Positions 26,647 through 35,333 of a stretch of DNA of 64,000 nucleotides are shown piece by piece. Position 1 is the first letter of the stretch. Every line of letters begins with the position of its first letter. The DNA comes from Terrabacter terrigena. Its GTDB lineage: Bacteria; Actinomycetota; Actinomycetes; Actinomycetales; Dermatophilaceae. The notes under the pieces were generated by a model. That model made no database searches and had not been told where the DNA came from. It worked only from the letters and a program-made list of their open reading frames with translations. The DNA lies in the NCBI RefSeq assembly GCF_042676085.1, contig NZ_JBHTKH010000005.1, positions 248,001-312,000 on the forward strand, read 5' to 3'. The position numbers and the translations under genes are program-made.

Positions 26647-28140
26647 ATGGGTCAGCCCATGCGCGAAGCGGGGGTTGTTCTGCTCGATGTGAGTGCGCGT
26701 CCGGTGACGCAACCTCACAGCGAGAGGAGTCGCGGCCAGCGTCTCCTGCAGCTGGGGATCGCGGGGGGCGATCTGGTGATCATCACCGCTGCAACGGCGC
26801 TGGCCGCGCTCGGCCGAACCGGGCTCGACGTCTTCGACGTCGCCAACGACGTGGGCCAGGTGGCGCAGTCGGTCGGCCTGTGGATCGTGGCCGCCTGGAT
26901 GATGGCCAACTTGCTCTCCGGGACGTACACGAGCAGCCACCTGGGGGTCGGCACCATCGAGTACGCCAGGGTGTTGAGCGCGGCAGGCCTGACGGCCGGA
27001 GCGATCGGCATCCTCAGCTACCTCACGAAGTTCAACCTCTCTCGGGGCTTCTTCGTGCTGATCTTCGCGATCGGGGTGCCGGCAGCTCTGCTGTGGCGCT
27101 GGTACGCCCGACGCCTCGTCCACCGCGCGCACGCCCGTGGCCACCTGCTGACCCGGGTGCTCATCTCCGGCTCGGTCGCGCACGTCGACGAGGTCGCCGC
27201 GGTGCTCGAGCGCGAGACATGGCTCGGCTTCCGCATCGTCGGCGCGCTCGTGCCGTCGTCGCAGCCGCTCCGGGCCACGCCGCGCGGCGTGCGCGTCGTC
27301 GGCACCACGACCCACACGGCGGACTCGGTGCTCGCCGAGAAGGCCGACATGGTCGTCTTCACCGAGGGCGCCTTCCCGTCGGCCGTGGACTTCCGTCGCA
27401 TCGCGTGGGACCTCGAGGGGCACCACGTGCAGATGGCCGTGGTCCCCAGCCTCAGCGACATCTCGACGGGCCGCATCGCGATGCGTCCGGTCGGCGGCCT
27501 GCCGCTCGTGCACGTGGGGCAGCCGCAGAGCCTCGGCGCCTCACGTGGGCTCAAGCGCGCCTTCGACCTGCTCGGCGCCACCGCGCTGCTCCTGCTCGCC
27601 GCGCCGGTCATGCTTGTCTTCGCCGTCGCCACCAAGCTTCAGGACGGCGGGCCCGTCCTCTTCCGGCAGACCCGCGTGGGCCGCGACGGCGAGCTCTTCG
27701 AGTGCCTCAAGTTCCGCAGCATGGTCGTCGACGCCGAGGCGCAGCTGCCGGGCATCACGCACCTCAACCAGAACAGCGACGGCGTGCTCTTCAAGGTGGC
27801 GCGCGACCCGCGGGTCACGAGGGTGGGCGCCGTGATGCGCCGCCTCTCGATCGACGAGCTGCCCCAGCTGGTCAACGTCGTGAACGGCGACATGAGCCTC
27901 GTCGGCCCGCGGCCCGCGCTGCCCGCCGAGGTGCGGCGCTACGTGCCGGACGTCCAGCGACGGCTGCACGTGCGTCCCGGCGTGACCGGCCTGTGGCAGG
28001 TCTCGGGCCGGAGCGACCTGTCCTGGGAGGACACGGTTCGCCTCGACCTCTACTACGTCGACAACTGGTCGCTCGTGCAGGACCTGTCGATCCTGGCCAG
28101 GACCGTCCACGCGGTCGTTCGCGCGCGCGGCGCCTACTGA
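26647..28140 (+). CDS. Polyprenyl-phosphate sugar-1-phosphate transferase (exopolysaccharide priming enzyme)
   Basis: A 497-residue WbaP/CpsE-type priming transferase that links a sugar-1-phosphate to the lipid carrier. Four N-terminal membrane segments (GDLVIITAATALAALG; LWIVAAWMMANLLSG; ARVLSAAGLTAGAIGILSYL; FFVLIFAIGVPAALLWRWYA) precede a CoA-binding-like Rossmann region (TRVLISGSVAHVDEVAAVL). The catalytic domain starts with the re-entrant helix (RAFDLLGATALLLLAAPVMLVFA) and has KFRSMVVDAE, RRLSIDELPQLVNVVNGDMSLVGPRPALP and PGVTGLWQVSGRS, all family marks. No other polysaccharide gene lies near, so its pathway is unknown. Confidence 0.9.
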   Translation: MGQPMREAGVVLLDVSARPVTQPHSERSRGQRLLQLGIAGGDLVIITAATALAALGRTGLDVFDVANDVGQVAQSVGLWIVAAWMMANLLSGTYTSSHLGVGTIEYARVLSAAGLTAGAIGILSYLTKFNLSRGFFVLIFAIGVPAALLWRWYARRLVHRAHARGHLLTRVLISGSVAHVDEVAAVLERETWLGFRIVGALVPSSQPLRATPRGVRVVGTTTHTADSVLAEKADMVVFTEGAFPSAVDFRRIAWDLEGHHVQMAVVPSLSDISTGRIAMRPVGGLPLVHVGQPQSLGASRGLKRAFDLLGATALLLLAAPVMLVFAVATKLQDGGPVLFRQTRVGRDGELFECLKFRSMVVDAEAQLPGITHLNQNSDGVLFKVARDPRVTRVGAVMRRLSIDELPQLVNVVNGDMSLVGPRPALPAEVRRYVPDVQRRLHVRPGVTGLWQVSGRSDLSWEDTVRLDLYYVDNWSLVQDLSILARTVHAVVRARGAY

Positions 28141-28277
28141 CGCCGCGCCACGCCACGGACCCGGAGGGGGTCGCGTCGTGTCACCCGGTCGACGCGGCCC
28201 TCTTCGTCCCGGCGTTTCAGGGCAGCCCGACGACGTGTGCCGTCGGCTCGGCCGAGGGCGTATGCCGTCGCGCGCGG

Positions 28278-29270
28278 TCAGGCGCCCGGCGCGCGTCCGC
28301 CCTCGTCGGCGAGCGCCTCGCTGGCGGCTGCGAGGCCACGCAGGGTCTCACGCAGCGCCGCCTCGGCGTCGAGGCCCTCCGCCCGGGCCCGGCGGACGAC
28401 CGCGAGCAGCTCTGCGCCGAGGTCTCCGGTCGCGACGGCGGCGTCGACCAGGTCGTCGCGACCGGCCTTGTGCAGGCGCGAGACGTACTTCTCGGCGCGG
28501 GCCAGTGCGGGCAGCGACTGCGGCACGCCCTCGACGGGGTGCATTCGGTGCTGCTTCTCGGCGGCCTTGATGGACTCCCAGTTGGTGGCGACAGCCTCGG
28601 CGGTGTCGGCCTCGACGTCCGCGAAGACGTGCGGGTGGCGGCGCACGAGCTTGTCGACGAGACCACCAGCGACGTCGTCGATGCCGAACGGCTCGCTGGG
28701 GTGCTCCTCGGCGACCCGGGACTGGAAGGCGACCTGCAGCAGCAGGTCACCGAGCTCCTCCTGCATGTGGACCGGGTCGCCGCTCTCGATGGCCTCGATC
28801 GCCTCGTGCGCCTCCTCGAGCAGGTAGGGCACGAGGGAGGCGTGGGTCTGCTCGGCGTCCCAGGGGCAACCGCCCGGCGAACGCAGCCGGTCCATGACGG
28901 CGACGACGTCGAGCAGGCGGGCGCCGGGCACGTCGAAGGAGCCGATGAGCAGCTCGACGTCGGGCGGCTCGGGAAGCCTTGTCACCTCGACGGCGACGGC
29001 GTCGCTGAGCCCCGGGTCCCCGTCGGACGAGCCCACCCAGACGACGTCGCCCGCCTCGGCAGCCGCGACGAGGTCACGCGCGAGGGCGGCCGGGTGGCCC
29101 TCCTCGCGCTCCTGCACGTCGATGCCGGCCTCGACGACCGCGGCGACCTGCGGCTCGTCGGGTCGACCCCAGACGGCATACGCCTGGTCGAGGATGGTCC
29201 ACGCCTCACGCGTCAGCAGCCCCGGCGCGATGCGGGGAGTCGTGACGAGCAGGACGAGGCGACCGGGCAC
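28278..29270 (-). CDS. mazG: Nucleoside triphosphate pyrophosphohydrolase MazG
   Basis: A 330-residue MazG, which cleaves NTPs to NMP and pyrophosphate as housecleaning. The all-alpha catalytic core is in the middle: RLRSPGGCPWDAEQTHASLVPYLLEEAHEAIEAI, then the metal-binding MQEELGDLLLQVAFQ (about residue 170) and the RRHPHVFAD block. The first 105 residues form an additional domain (LVLLVTTPRIAPGLLTREAW...) known from actinobacterial MazG proteins. GTG 29270 start; it follows the SurA-like lipoprotein and mfd on the same strand, a common actinobacterial order. Confidence 0.9.
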   Translation of the reverse strand: MPGRLVLLVTTPRIAPGLLTREAWTILDQAYAVWGRPDEPQVAAVVEAGIDVQEREEGHPAALARDLVAAAEAGDVVWVGSSDGDPGLSDAVAVEVTRLPEPPDVELLIGSFDVPGARLLDVVAVMDRLRSPGGCPWDAEQTHASLVPYLLEEAHEAIEAIESGDPVHMQEELGDLLLQVAFQSRVAEEHPSEPFGIDDVAGGLVDKLVRRHPHVFADVEADTAEAVATNWESIKAAEKQHRMHPVEGVPQSLPALARAEKYVSRLHKAGRDDLVDAAVATGDLGAELLAVVRRARAEGLDAEAALRETLRGLAAASEALADEGGRAPGA

Positions 29271-29291
29271 GGCGTTGCGAGAGGTGCGCGA

Positions 29292-29864
29292 CTACTGTGC
29301 CGGGGTGCCCGTGGCACCGGGACCGGCAGGAGCCGGGTTCGTCTCGGGCTTGAGCCAGTTCGGCGTCGTCTGGCCGATGGTGAAGTAGACCGGGCCCTGG
29401 TCGGACTGCACGACCCTGCCGTACTTCGGGTTGATCGAGATGTCGGCCTTCTTGAGGTCGGCCCGGTAGGCGGCGACGTCGGCAGGCGTCATCTTCTGCG
29501 ACTGGATGAGGGCGACCGCCTCGACGAACTCCTTCGTCGTGTCGGTGGCGCCCGGGATCGAGGCGATGACCGACGCGTAGGTCTCGTCGGGCTTCCAGCT
29601 GCCCGACTTGGCGACGGCGCTCTTGAGCAAGGGCGCTGCGACGAGGGCGGTGACGACGATGTTCTCGGCGAAGTCGAGCTTGGCGGCCTTGAGCTGGTCG
29701 AACGTCTCGCGCACGTCGGACTCGTGGATGACCTCGCCGTTGACGACGGCAGCGGCCTGCTGGCGCGTCTCGAAGCCGCATCCACCGAGCAGCGACACGG
29801 CACCGAGTGCGGCGATGCCGACGACGGCGACGCGCCTGGCGGGGGTGGCGGACCAAGCCTTCAC
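29292..29864 (-). CDS. SurA N-terminal-like lipoprotein
   Basis: A 190-residue lipoprotein with signal peptide and lipobox LLGGCGF (lipid Cys at 29). The segment right after it, ETRQQAAAVVNGEVIHESDVRETFDQL, matches the start of SurA/PrsA-type chaperones, but the parvulin catalytic domain is absent. It may therefore be a folding helper without isomerase activity at the outer face of the membrane. It sits between mfd and mazG, as in other actinobacteria. Partner proteins are unknown. Confidence 0.72.
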   Translation of the reverse strand: MKAWSATPARRVAVVGIAALGAVSLLGGCGFETRQQAAAVVNGEVIHESDVRETFDQLKAAKLDFAENIVVTALVAAPLLKSAVAKSGSWKPDETYASVIASIPGATDTTKEFVEAVALIQSQKMTPADVAAYRADLKKADISINPKYGRVVQSDQGPVYFTIGQTTPNWLKPETNPAPAGPGATGTPAQ

Positions 29865-29897
29865 TGATTTCCTCCTCTGGCGGATGCGTCTGACATC

Positions 29898-32800
29898 CTA
29901 CGGGGCGCCCACGGCGGATCTCGCCGACCCCGACGATGCGCTCGCCGCCGAGCCCGCGGAGGCGATGTCGTCGAGCAGCACGGCGGAGATGAGCTGGCGC
30001 GCCCACGTCAGCACCTCGACGTCGCGCAGCGGCTTGCCGCCGACCCGCGCCGTCATGGGGGCCGGCACGAGGATCGTGCCCAGGGCCTCCTTGACGATGG
30101 TGCCGGGGTAGAGCCGCATGAGCCGCAGCTGCTGGCTCTCGCGCAGCTCCTTGACCGGCCCGAAGCGCACGACCTTGCCCTGCACACCGATGTCGCCGAT
30201 GCGGGCCTGGCGGGCGACGACACGCAGGCGGGCGACCTCGAGGAGGTTCGCGACGGGCTTCGGCGGGGCGCCGTAGCGGTCGCGCAGCTCGGCCTCGATC
30301 TCGTCGACGGCCTCGAACGTCTCGACGGTGGCGAGCTTCTTGTAGGCCTCGAGTCGCAGCCGCTCCCCCGGCACATAGTCGTGCGGCAGGTGCGCGTCGA
30401 CGGGCAGCTCGATCTTGATCTCGGCCGGCAGGTCGACGGCGTCGCCGCGGAAGTCGGCGACGGCCTCACCGATGAGCCGCACGTAGAGGTCGAAGCCGAC
30501 ACCCTGGATGTGGCCCGACTGCTCGCCGCCGAGCAGGTTGCCGGCGCCGCGGATCTCGAGGTCCTTCATCGCCACCGCCATGCCCGAGCCGAGGTCGGTG
30601 TTGCTCGCGATGGTGCGGAGGCGGTCGTGGGCCGTCTCGGTCATCGGCTTCTCGGGTGGGTAGAGGAAGTACGCGTAGGCCCGCTCGCGTCCACGGCCGA
30701 CGCGGCCGCGCAGCTGGTGCAGCTGGCTGAGGCCCAGGACGTCGGAGCGCTCGACGATGAGGGTGTTGGCGTTGGAGATGTCGAGCCCGGTCTCGACGAT
30801 GGTCGTGCAGACCAGCACGTCGAAGCGCTTCTCCCAGAAGTCCTCGACGACCTGCTCGAGCCGGTGCTCCCCCATCTGGCCGTGCGCCGTGGCGATGCGG
30901 GCCTCGGGCACGAGCTCACGCAGGCGGCTCGCGGCCTTCTCGATGGAGCTGACCTTGTTGTGGACGAAGAAGACCTGGCCCTCGCGGAGCAGCTCACGCC
31001 GGACCGCGGCGGTGATCTGCTTCTCGTCGTAGGCACCGACGAAGGTCAGCACCGGGTGGCGCTCCTCGGGCGGCGTTGCGAGAGTGGACATCTCGCGGAT
31101 GCCCGTGACCGCCATCTCGAGCGTGCGCGGGATGGGGGTGGCCGACATCGACAGCACGTCGACGGCCGTGCGCATCGTCTTGAGCAGCTCCTTGTGCTCG
31201 ACGCCGAAGCGCTGCTCCTCGTCGATGATGACGAGGCCGAGGTCCTTGAACCGCGCGTCCTTGGCGAGCAGGCGGTGCGTGCCGATGACGAGGTCGATGG
31301 TGCCGTCGGCCATGCCGGCCATGACGTCCTTGGCCTCCTTGTCGCTCTGGAAGCGCGACAGGGAGGCGACCTTGACGGGGAACTGGGCGTAGCGTTCGGC
31401 GAACGTCTGCTGGTGCTGGCTCACGAGCAGGGTTGTCGGCACGAGCACCGCCACCTGCTTGCCGTCCTGGATCGCCTTGAAGGCGGCGCGCACCGCGATC
31501 TCGGTCTTGCCGTAGCCGACGTCACCGCAGATGAGGCGGTCCATCGGGACCTGCTTCTCCATGTCGGCCTTGACCTCGTCGATGCTGACCAGCTGGTCGG
31601 GCGTCTCGACGTAGGCGAAGGCCTCCTCGAGCTCGCGCTGCCACGGGCTGTCGGGCGCGAAGGCGTGACCCTTGGTGGCCTGCCGGGCGCTGTAGAGGCG
31701 GATGAGGTCGGCCGCGATCTGCTTGACGTAGCGCTTGGCCCGCGACTTCGTCTTGCTCCAGTCGGAGCCGCCCATCTTGTTGAGGGTGGGCTCCTCGCCG
31801 CCGACGTACTTGGTCACCTGGTCGAGCTGGTCGGTGGGGACGAAGAGGCGGTCGCCGGGCTGACCGCGCTTGCTCGGGGCGTACTCGATGACGAGGTACT
31901 CGCGGGTGGCCCCGGCGACCGTGCGCTGCATCATCTCGACGAAGCGGCCGACGCCGTGCTGCTCGTGGACCACGTGGTCGCCCGGGCGCAGCTGCAGCGG
32001 GTCGACCTGGTTGCGGCGGCGCGACGGCATGCGCCGCATGTCCTTCGTCGAGGTTCCACTGCCGGGCTGGCCGGTCAGGTCGGTCTCGGTGAGCACCTCG
32101 ATGCGGCCGCCCTCGTGGACGAAGCCCCGGCCGAGGGGCGCCGTCGTGACGTGGACCGTGCCGGCGGTGAGGGTGTCGTCACGCGACGTGTCGAGGGCCT
32201 GCACCGCGACCTCGTTCTCGCGCAGCACCTCGGCCACGCGCTTGGCGAGGCCCGGACCCTCGGTGACGACGGCGACGGCCCAGCCGTCGCGCACCCGCTC
32301 GCGCAGGTGCTCGACGGTGCGTTCGGTGTCGCCGCGGAACGCCTCGGGGTCGGTGGTGCGCACGGCGATACGCTCGTCGACGTCGTCGTCCTCGATGACG
32401 AGGTCGGCGTCGGCGACGAACGGCGTGAGGGTCCACCAGGCGCGGCCGGTGACCTCGGCGTGCGCGCGGACGTCCGCGAGCGACCAGTAGGAGGCGCTGC
32501 CGAGGAGCGACTGCAGGTCGACGGGGACGTGGTTGCCGGCGGCCGCGTTGGCCCAGCTGGCCTCGAGGAACTCGGCGCTCGTCGCGACGAGGTCGTGCGC
32601 GCGGCGGCGCACCCGCTCGGGGTCGGCCACGAGCACGACGGCCCCCTCGGGCAGGACGTCGAGCACCGACTCCATGCCGTCGACGAGGGCCGGGGCGAGA
32701 GACTCCATGCCCTCGACGGCGATGCCCTCGGCCACCTTGGACAGCATCTCGGAGACGCCGGGGAGCTGGTCGGCCAGGGCCCGGGCCCGGGCCCGGACGT

Positions 32801-33548
32801 CGTCGGTGAGCAGCAGCTCGCGGCAGGGCGGCGCCCACAGGCCGTGGTCGGCGATCTCGAGCGAGCGCTGGTCGGCGACCTTGAACCAGCGCACCTCCTC
32901 GACGGTGTCGCCCCAGAACTCGATGCGGACCGGGTGCTGCTCGGTGGGCGGGAAGACGTCGAGGATGCCGCCGCGCACGGCGAACTCGCCGCGCCGCTCG
33001 ACGAGGTCGGTGCGGGTGTAGGCGGCGGCGGCGAGGGCGTCGACGACGTCCTCGAGGGGCCGCTCGTCGCCCGCGCGCAGCGCGACGGGCACGAGGTCGC
33101 CGAGGCCCTTGGTCAGCGGCTGCAGGAGGGCGCGCACAGGCGCGACCACGACGGACAGGGGGCCGTATGCCGCGTCGTCGGGGTCGGGGTGGGCCAGCCG
33201 GCGCAGCACCGCGAGGCGACGACCCACGGTGTCGCTGCGGGGCGAGAGCCGCTCGTGCGGCAGGGTCTCCCACGAGGGGAAGACGGCGATGCGCTCGCTC
33301 GGCAGGAACAGGCCCAGGGCGGTCTCGAGGTCCTCGGCCTCTCGCGTGGTCGCCGTGACGACGACGAGGGGTGCAGCGTCGGCCGGACCGGCAGCGGAGG
33401 CCTCGGCCTGCCGGGCGAGGGCGGCCACGAGGAAGGGCCGCGAGCCGTCGCTGGCGGAGACGTCGACGAGGCGGGTGCGGCCGACCTGGTCGAGGACGTG
33501 GCGGACATCGGGAAGCGCCCTGAAGGCGGACAGCATTGGATGCGGCAT
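29898..33548 (-). CDS. mfd: Transcription-repair coupling factor Mfd
   Basis: A 1216-residue Mfd, which removes RNA polymerase stalled at DNA lesions and recruits UvrA. N-terminal UvrB-homology modules (VVTATTREAEDLETAL; VFPSWETLPHERLSPRSDTVGRR; RGGILDVFPPTEQHPVRIEFWGDTVEEVRWF) are followed by the polymerase-interacting domain (LRPGDHVVHEQHGVGRF) and the translocase with Walker A CGDVGYGKTEIAVRAAF (about residue 675), the IDEEQRFGV box, SATPIPRTL and RVGRGRERAYAYF. The C-terminal TRCF domain is complete (VPGERLRLEAYKKLATV). ATG 33548 has GGAGG five bases upstream. Confidence 0.97.
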   Translation of the reverse strand: MPHPMLSAFRALPDVRHVLDQVGRTRLVDVSASDGSRPFLVAALARQAEASAAGPADAAPLVVVTATTREAEDLETALGLFLPSERIAVFPSWETLPHERLSPRSDTVGRRLAVLRRLAHPDPDDAAYGPLSVVVAPVRALLQPLTKGLGDLVPVALRAGDERPLEDVVDALAAAAYTRTDLVERRGEFAVRGGILDVFPPTEQHPVRIEFWGDTVEEVRWFKVADQRSLEIADHGLWAPPCRELLLTDDVRARARALADQLPGVSEMLSKVAEGIAVEGMESLAPALVDGMESVLDVLPEGAVVLVADPERVRRRAHDLVATSAEFLEASWANAAAGNHVPVDLQSLLGSASYWSLADVRAHAEVTGRAWWTLTPFVADADLVIEDDDVDERIAVRTTDPEAFRGDTERTVEHLRERVRDGWAVAVVTEGPGLAKRVAEVLRENEVAVQALDTSRDDTLTAGTVHVTTAPLGRGFVHEGGRIEVLTETDLTGQPGSGTSTKDMRRMPSRRRNQVDPLQLRPGDHVVHEQHGVGRFVEMMQRTVAGATREYLVIEYAPSKRGQPGDRLFVPTDQLDQVTKYVGGEEPTLNKMGGSDWSKTKSRAKRYVKQIAADLIRLYSARQATKGHAFAPDSPWQRELEEAFAYVETPDQLVSIDEVKADMEKQVPMDRLICGDVGYGKTEIAVRAAFKAIQDGKQVAVLVPTTLLVSQHQQTFAERYAQFPVKVASLSRFQSDKEAKDVMAGMADGTIDLVIGTHRLLAKDARFKDLGLVIIDEEQRFGVEHKELLKTMRTAVDVLSMSATPIPRTLEMAVTGIREMSTLATPPEERHPVLTFVGAYDEKQITAAVRRELLREGQVFFVHNKVSSIEKAASRLRELVPEARIATAHGQMGEHRLEQVVEDFWEKRFDVLVCTTIVETGLDISNANTLIVERSDVLGLSQLHQLRGRVGRGRERAYAYFLYPPEKPMTETAHDRLRTIASNTDLGSGMAVAMKDLEIRGAGNLLGGEQSGHIQGVGFDLYVRLIGEAVADFRGDAVDLPAEIKIELPVDAHLPHDYVPGERLRLEAYKKLATVETFEAVDEIEAELRDRYGAPPKPVANLLEVARLRVVARQARIGDIGVQGKVVRFGPVKELRESQQLRLMRLYPGTIVKEALGTILVPAPMTARVGGKPLRDVEVLTWARQLISAVLLDDIASAGSAASASSGSARSAVGAP

Positions 33549-33600
33549 CAGGTCCTCCAGTCTAGGTCGAGGCTGCGACAGTCGGGACGCCGACCGCGGG

Positions 33601-33624
33601 GGGCCCCAGCCCGGGGCTGGGCCC
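33601..33624 (-). terminator. GC hairpin downstream of pth
   Basis: GGGCCCcAGCC pairs with GGCTGGGCCC around a three-base loop, with one bulged C. It is 5 bases after the pth stop and separates it from mfd on the same strand. There is no T-run, so termination strength is uncertain. Confidence 0.45.
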
Positions 33625-33628
33625 GGGC

Positions 33629-34219
33629 TCAGCGCGGGGCGTGGAAGCGCTGCTGGGCGTCGAGCAGGCCGACCTCGATGAGCGCCTCCACGGCGTCGGC
33701 GCCCTCGTCGAGCAGGAACGGGAGCAGCTCGGTGCGCTCGGCCTTGCTGAAGTCCTTGAGGACGAAGTCGGCGGGGTCCTGGCGGCCGGGCGGCCGCCCG
33801 ATTCCGAGGCGCACCCGGAGGTACTCCTTGGAGCCGAGCGACTTCGTGACCGAACGCAGACCGTTGTGGCCGCCCTCTCCCCCGCCCTGCTTGAGGCGCA
33901 CGAGCCCGGCGTCGATGTCGAGCTCGTCGTGGATCACGACGACCCGCTCGACGGGCACGTCGTAGTACTTCATCAGCCCGGCCACGGCCCCGCCCGACTC
34001 GTTCATGTAGCTCGAGGGGGTGGCCAGGACGACCTTGGGGCCGCCGACCTCGAGGCGCGTCTCGGCCACGCGCGCACGCGCCTTGTGCGGCTTGAGGACG
34101 GCCCGGCCCCCGACCGCCCGACCCGCGAGCTCCTCGAGCGCCATCGCCCCGACGTTGTGGCGGTTACCGGCGTAGCCGGGCCCGGGGTTGCCGAGCCCGA
34201 TGACGAGCCAGGTGTCCAT
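33629..34219 (-). CDS. pth: Peptidyl-tRNA hydrolase
   Basis: Releases tRNA from peptidyl-tRNA that drops off ribosomes. The 196 residues have the family N-terminus WLVIGLGNPGPGYAGNRHNVG with catalytic His21, PSSYMNESGGAV, VVVIHDELDIDAGLVRLKQGGGEGGHNGLRS (catalytic Asp) and RLGIGRPPG. Start ATG 34219 has CGGAGG five bases upstream; the open frame upstream lacks homology. It follows rplY on the same strand, a conserved pairing in actinobacteria (rplY-pth-mfd). Confidence 0.95.
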   Translation of the reverse strand: MDTWLVIGLGNPGPGYAGNRHNVGAMALEELAGRAVGGRAVLKPHKARARVAETRLEVGGPKVVLATPSSYMNESGGAVAGLMKYYDVPVERVVVIHDELDIDAGLVRLKQGGGEGGHNGLRSVTKSLGSKEYLRVRLGIGRPPGRQDPADFVLKDFSKAERTELLPFLLDEGADAVEALIEVGLLDAQQRFHAPR

Positions 34220-34270
34220 GCGGTCCTCCGGTGGTCGGCGCTCAGGTCGTCCTGCTGGTGCCGGCGCGCG

Positions 34271-34346
34271 CACGGGCCCCGCCGAGCCGAGGCTCGGACG
34301 GGACCCGTGGACGCTGGCTGTGGCGCGGCATACGGCGTCGCGCCAC
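34271..34346 (-). terminator. Two stacked hairpins between rplY and pth
   Basis: A strong stem of about 17 pairs lies at 34271-34309 (CACGGGCCCCGCCGAGCC with GGCTCGGACGGGACCCGTG). A shorter one lies at 34321-34346 (TGGCGCG with CGCGCCA), with GGCATAC in its loop. Both are in the 142-base gap downstream of rplY and may attenuate read-through into pth. Confidence 0.5.
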
Positions 34347-34361
34347 GGATGGTGCTGTGGC

Positions 34362-35051
34362 TCAGGCCTCGTCGCCCTCGGCCTTGGCCTCGGCGCCCTC
34401 GGCGGCCTCGCCCTCGGCGGCCTCGCCCTCGGCGCCCTCCTCCTCGTGCTCCTCGCGCTCGATGCCGGCCTCGGCCTCGGCCTCGGCGAGCTCGGCCTCG
34501 AGGGCCTCGGCGGAGATGGCCTGCGTGACGTTGACGACGAGGGCCTCGGCGTCGGTCACGAGGGTCGCACCCTCGGGCAGCTCGACGGCACCGGCGAGGA
34601 TCTGCGTGCCGGCCTCGAGGCCCTCGACGGAGACGACGACGTTCTCGGGGATGTTCGTGGCGAGCGCCTCGAGCTGGAGCGTGTTGTGGTCGAGCGTGAC
34701 GACCGTCTCGGGAGCGGCCTCGCCCTCGAGGTGGACGGAGACGTCGACGGTGACCTTCTCGCCCTTGCGGACGACGACGAGGTCGACGTGGTCGATGACC
34801 GGCTTGATCGGGTCGCGCTGCACGTCCTTGGCCAGGGCCAGCTGCTCGGCGCCCTCGATGACGATCGTGAGCAGGGCGTTGGCCTGCTTGAGCGCCATCA
34901 TCGTGTCGTGGCCCGGCAGCGAGATGTGCACGGGCTCGGTGCCGTGGCCGTACATGACGGCGGGGATGTTGCCGGCGCGGCGGATCTTGCGGGCGGCGCC
35001 CTTGCCGAAGTCGGTGCGCTTCTCGGCGACGAGCTTGGTGTTGTCGGACAC
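34362..35051 (-). CDS. rplY: 50S ribosomal protein bL25 (CTC type) with acidic tail
   Basis: A 229-residue bL25 of the long CTC form that binds 5S rRNA. The N-terminal domain is seen in LVAEKRTDFGKGAARKIRRAGNIPAVMYGHG and the TL5/CTC C-terminal domain in VHLEGEAAPETVVTLDHNTLQLEALATNIPENVVVSVEGLEAG. The last 45 residues are a Glu/Ala-rich tail (EAEAEAGIEREEHEEEGAEGEAAEGEAAEG). GTG 35051 is chosen because AGGAGACACCC precedes it directly. Confidence 0.95.
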   Translation of the reverse strand: MSDNTKLVAEKRTDFGKGAARKIRRAGNIPAVMYGHGTEPVHISLPGHDTMMALKQANALLTIVIEGAEQLALAKDVQRDPIKPVIDHVDLVVVRKGEKVTVDVSVHLEGEAAPETVVTLDHNTLQLEALATNIPENVVVSVEGLEAGTQILAGAVELPEGATLVTDAEALVVNVTQAISAEALEAELAEAEAEAGIEREEHEEEGAEGEAAEGEAAEGAEAKAEGDEA

Positions 35052-35333
35052 GGGTGTCTCCTGAGGTCTTGTGGAACATGAGGCGGTCGTTGTGGTGGCC
35101 TCGACGCGGGACGACGCGCGATGATCGGCAGTTCGCAGCGGATGGCCGACGTGGTCCGCACGCAGAGGCGAACCCGTTCGCAGCGCGCTCACCGAGCACG
35201 TCCACGAGTCAGGCCACCGCGTCGATCACGGACCTCGTCACGTCCTGCCGTGGCAGTCGTGCACCGTCCCTCGCCGAGGCAACTGCTCGATCTTACGGGA
35301 CGGACGCGCCCCCGGTGAAATCCTGCGGACGGG

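Noticed and set aside
30381..33965. Very long open frame antisense to mfd and pth (and similar ones opposite nirB and glmU)
   Set aside because: In very GC-rich DNA stop codons are rare in opposing frames. The sense strand has complete, motif-bearing Mfd and Pth; the antisense translation is compositionally biased, with no domain.
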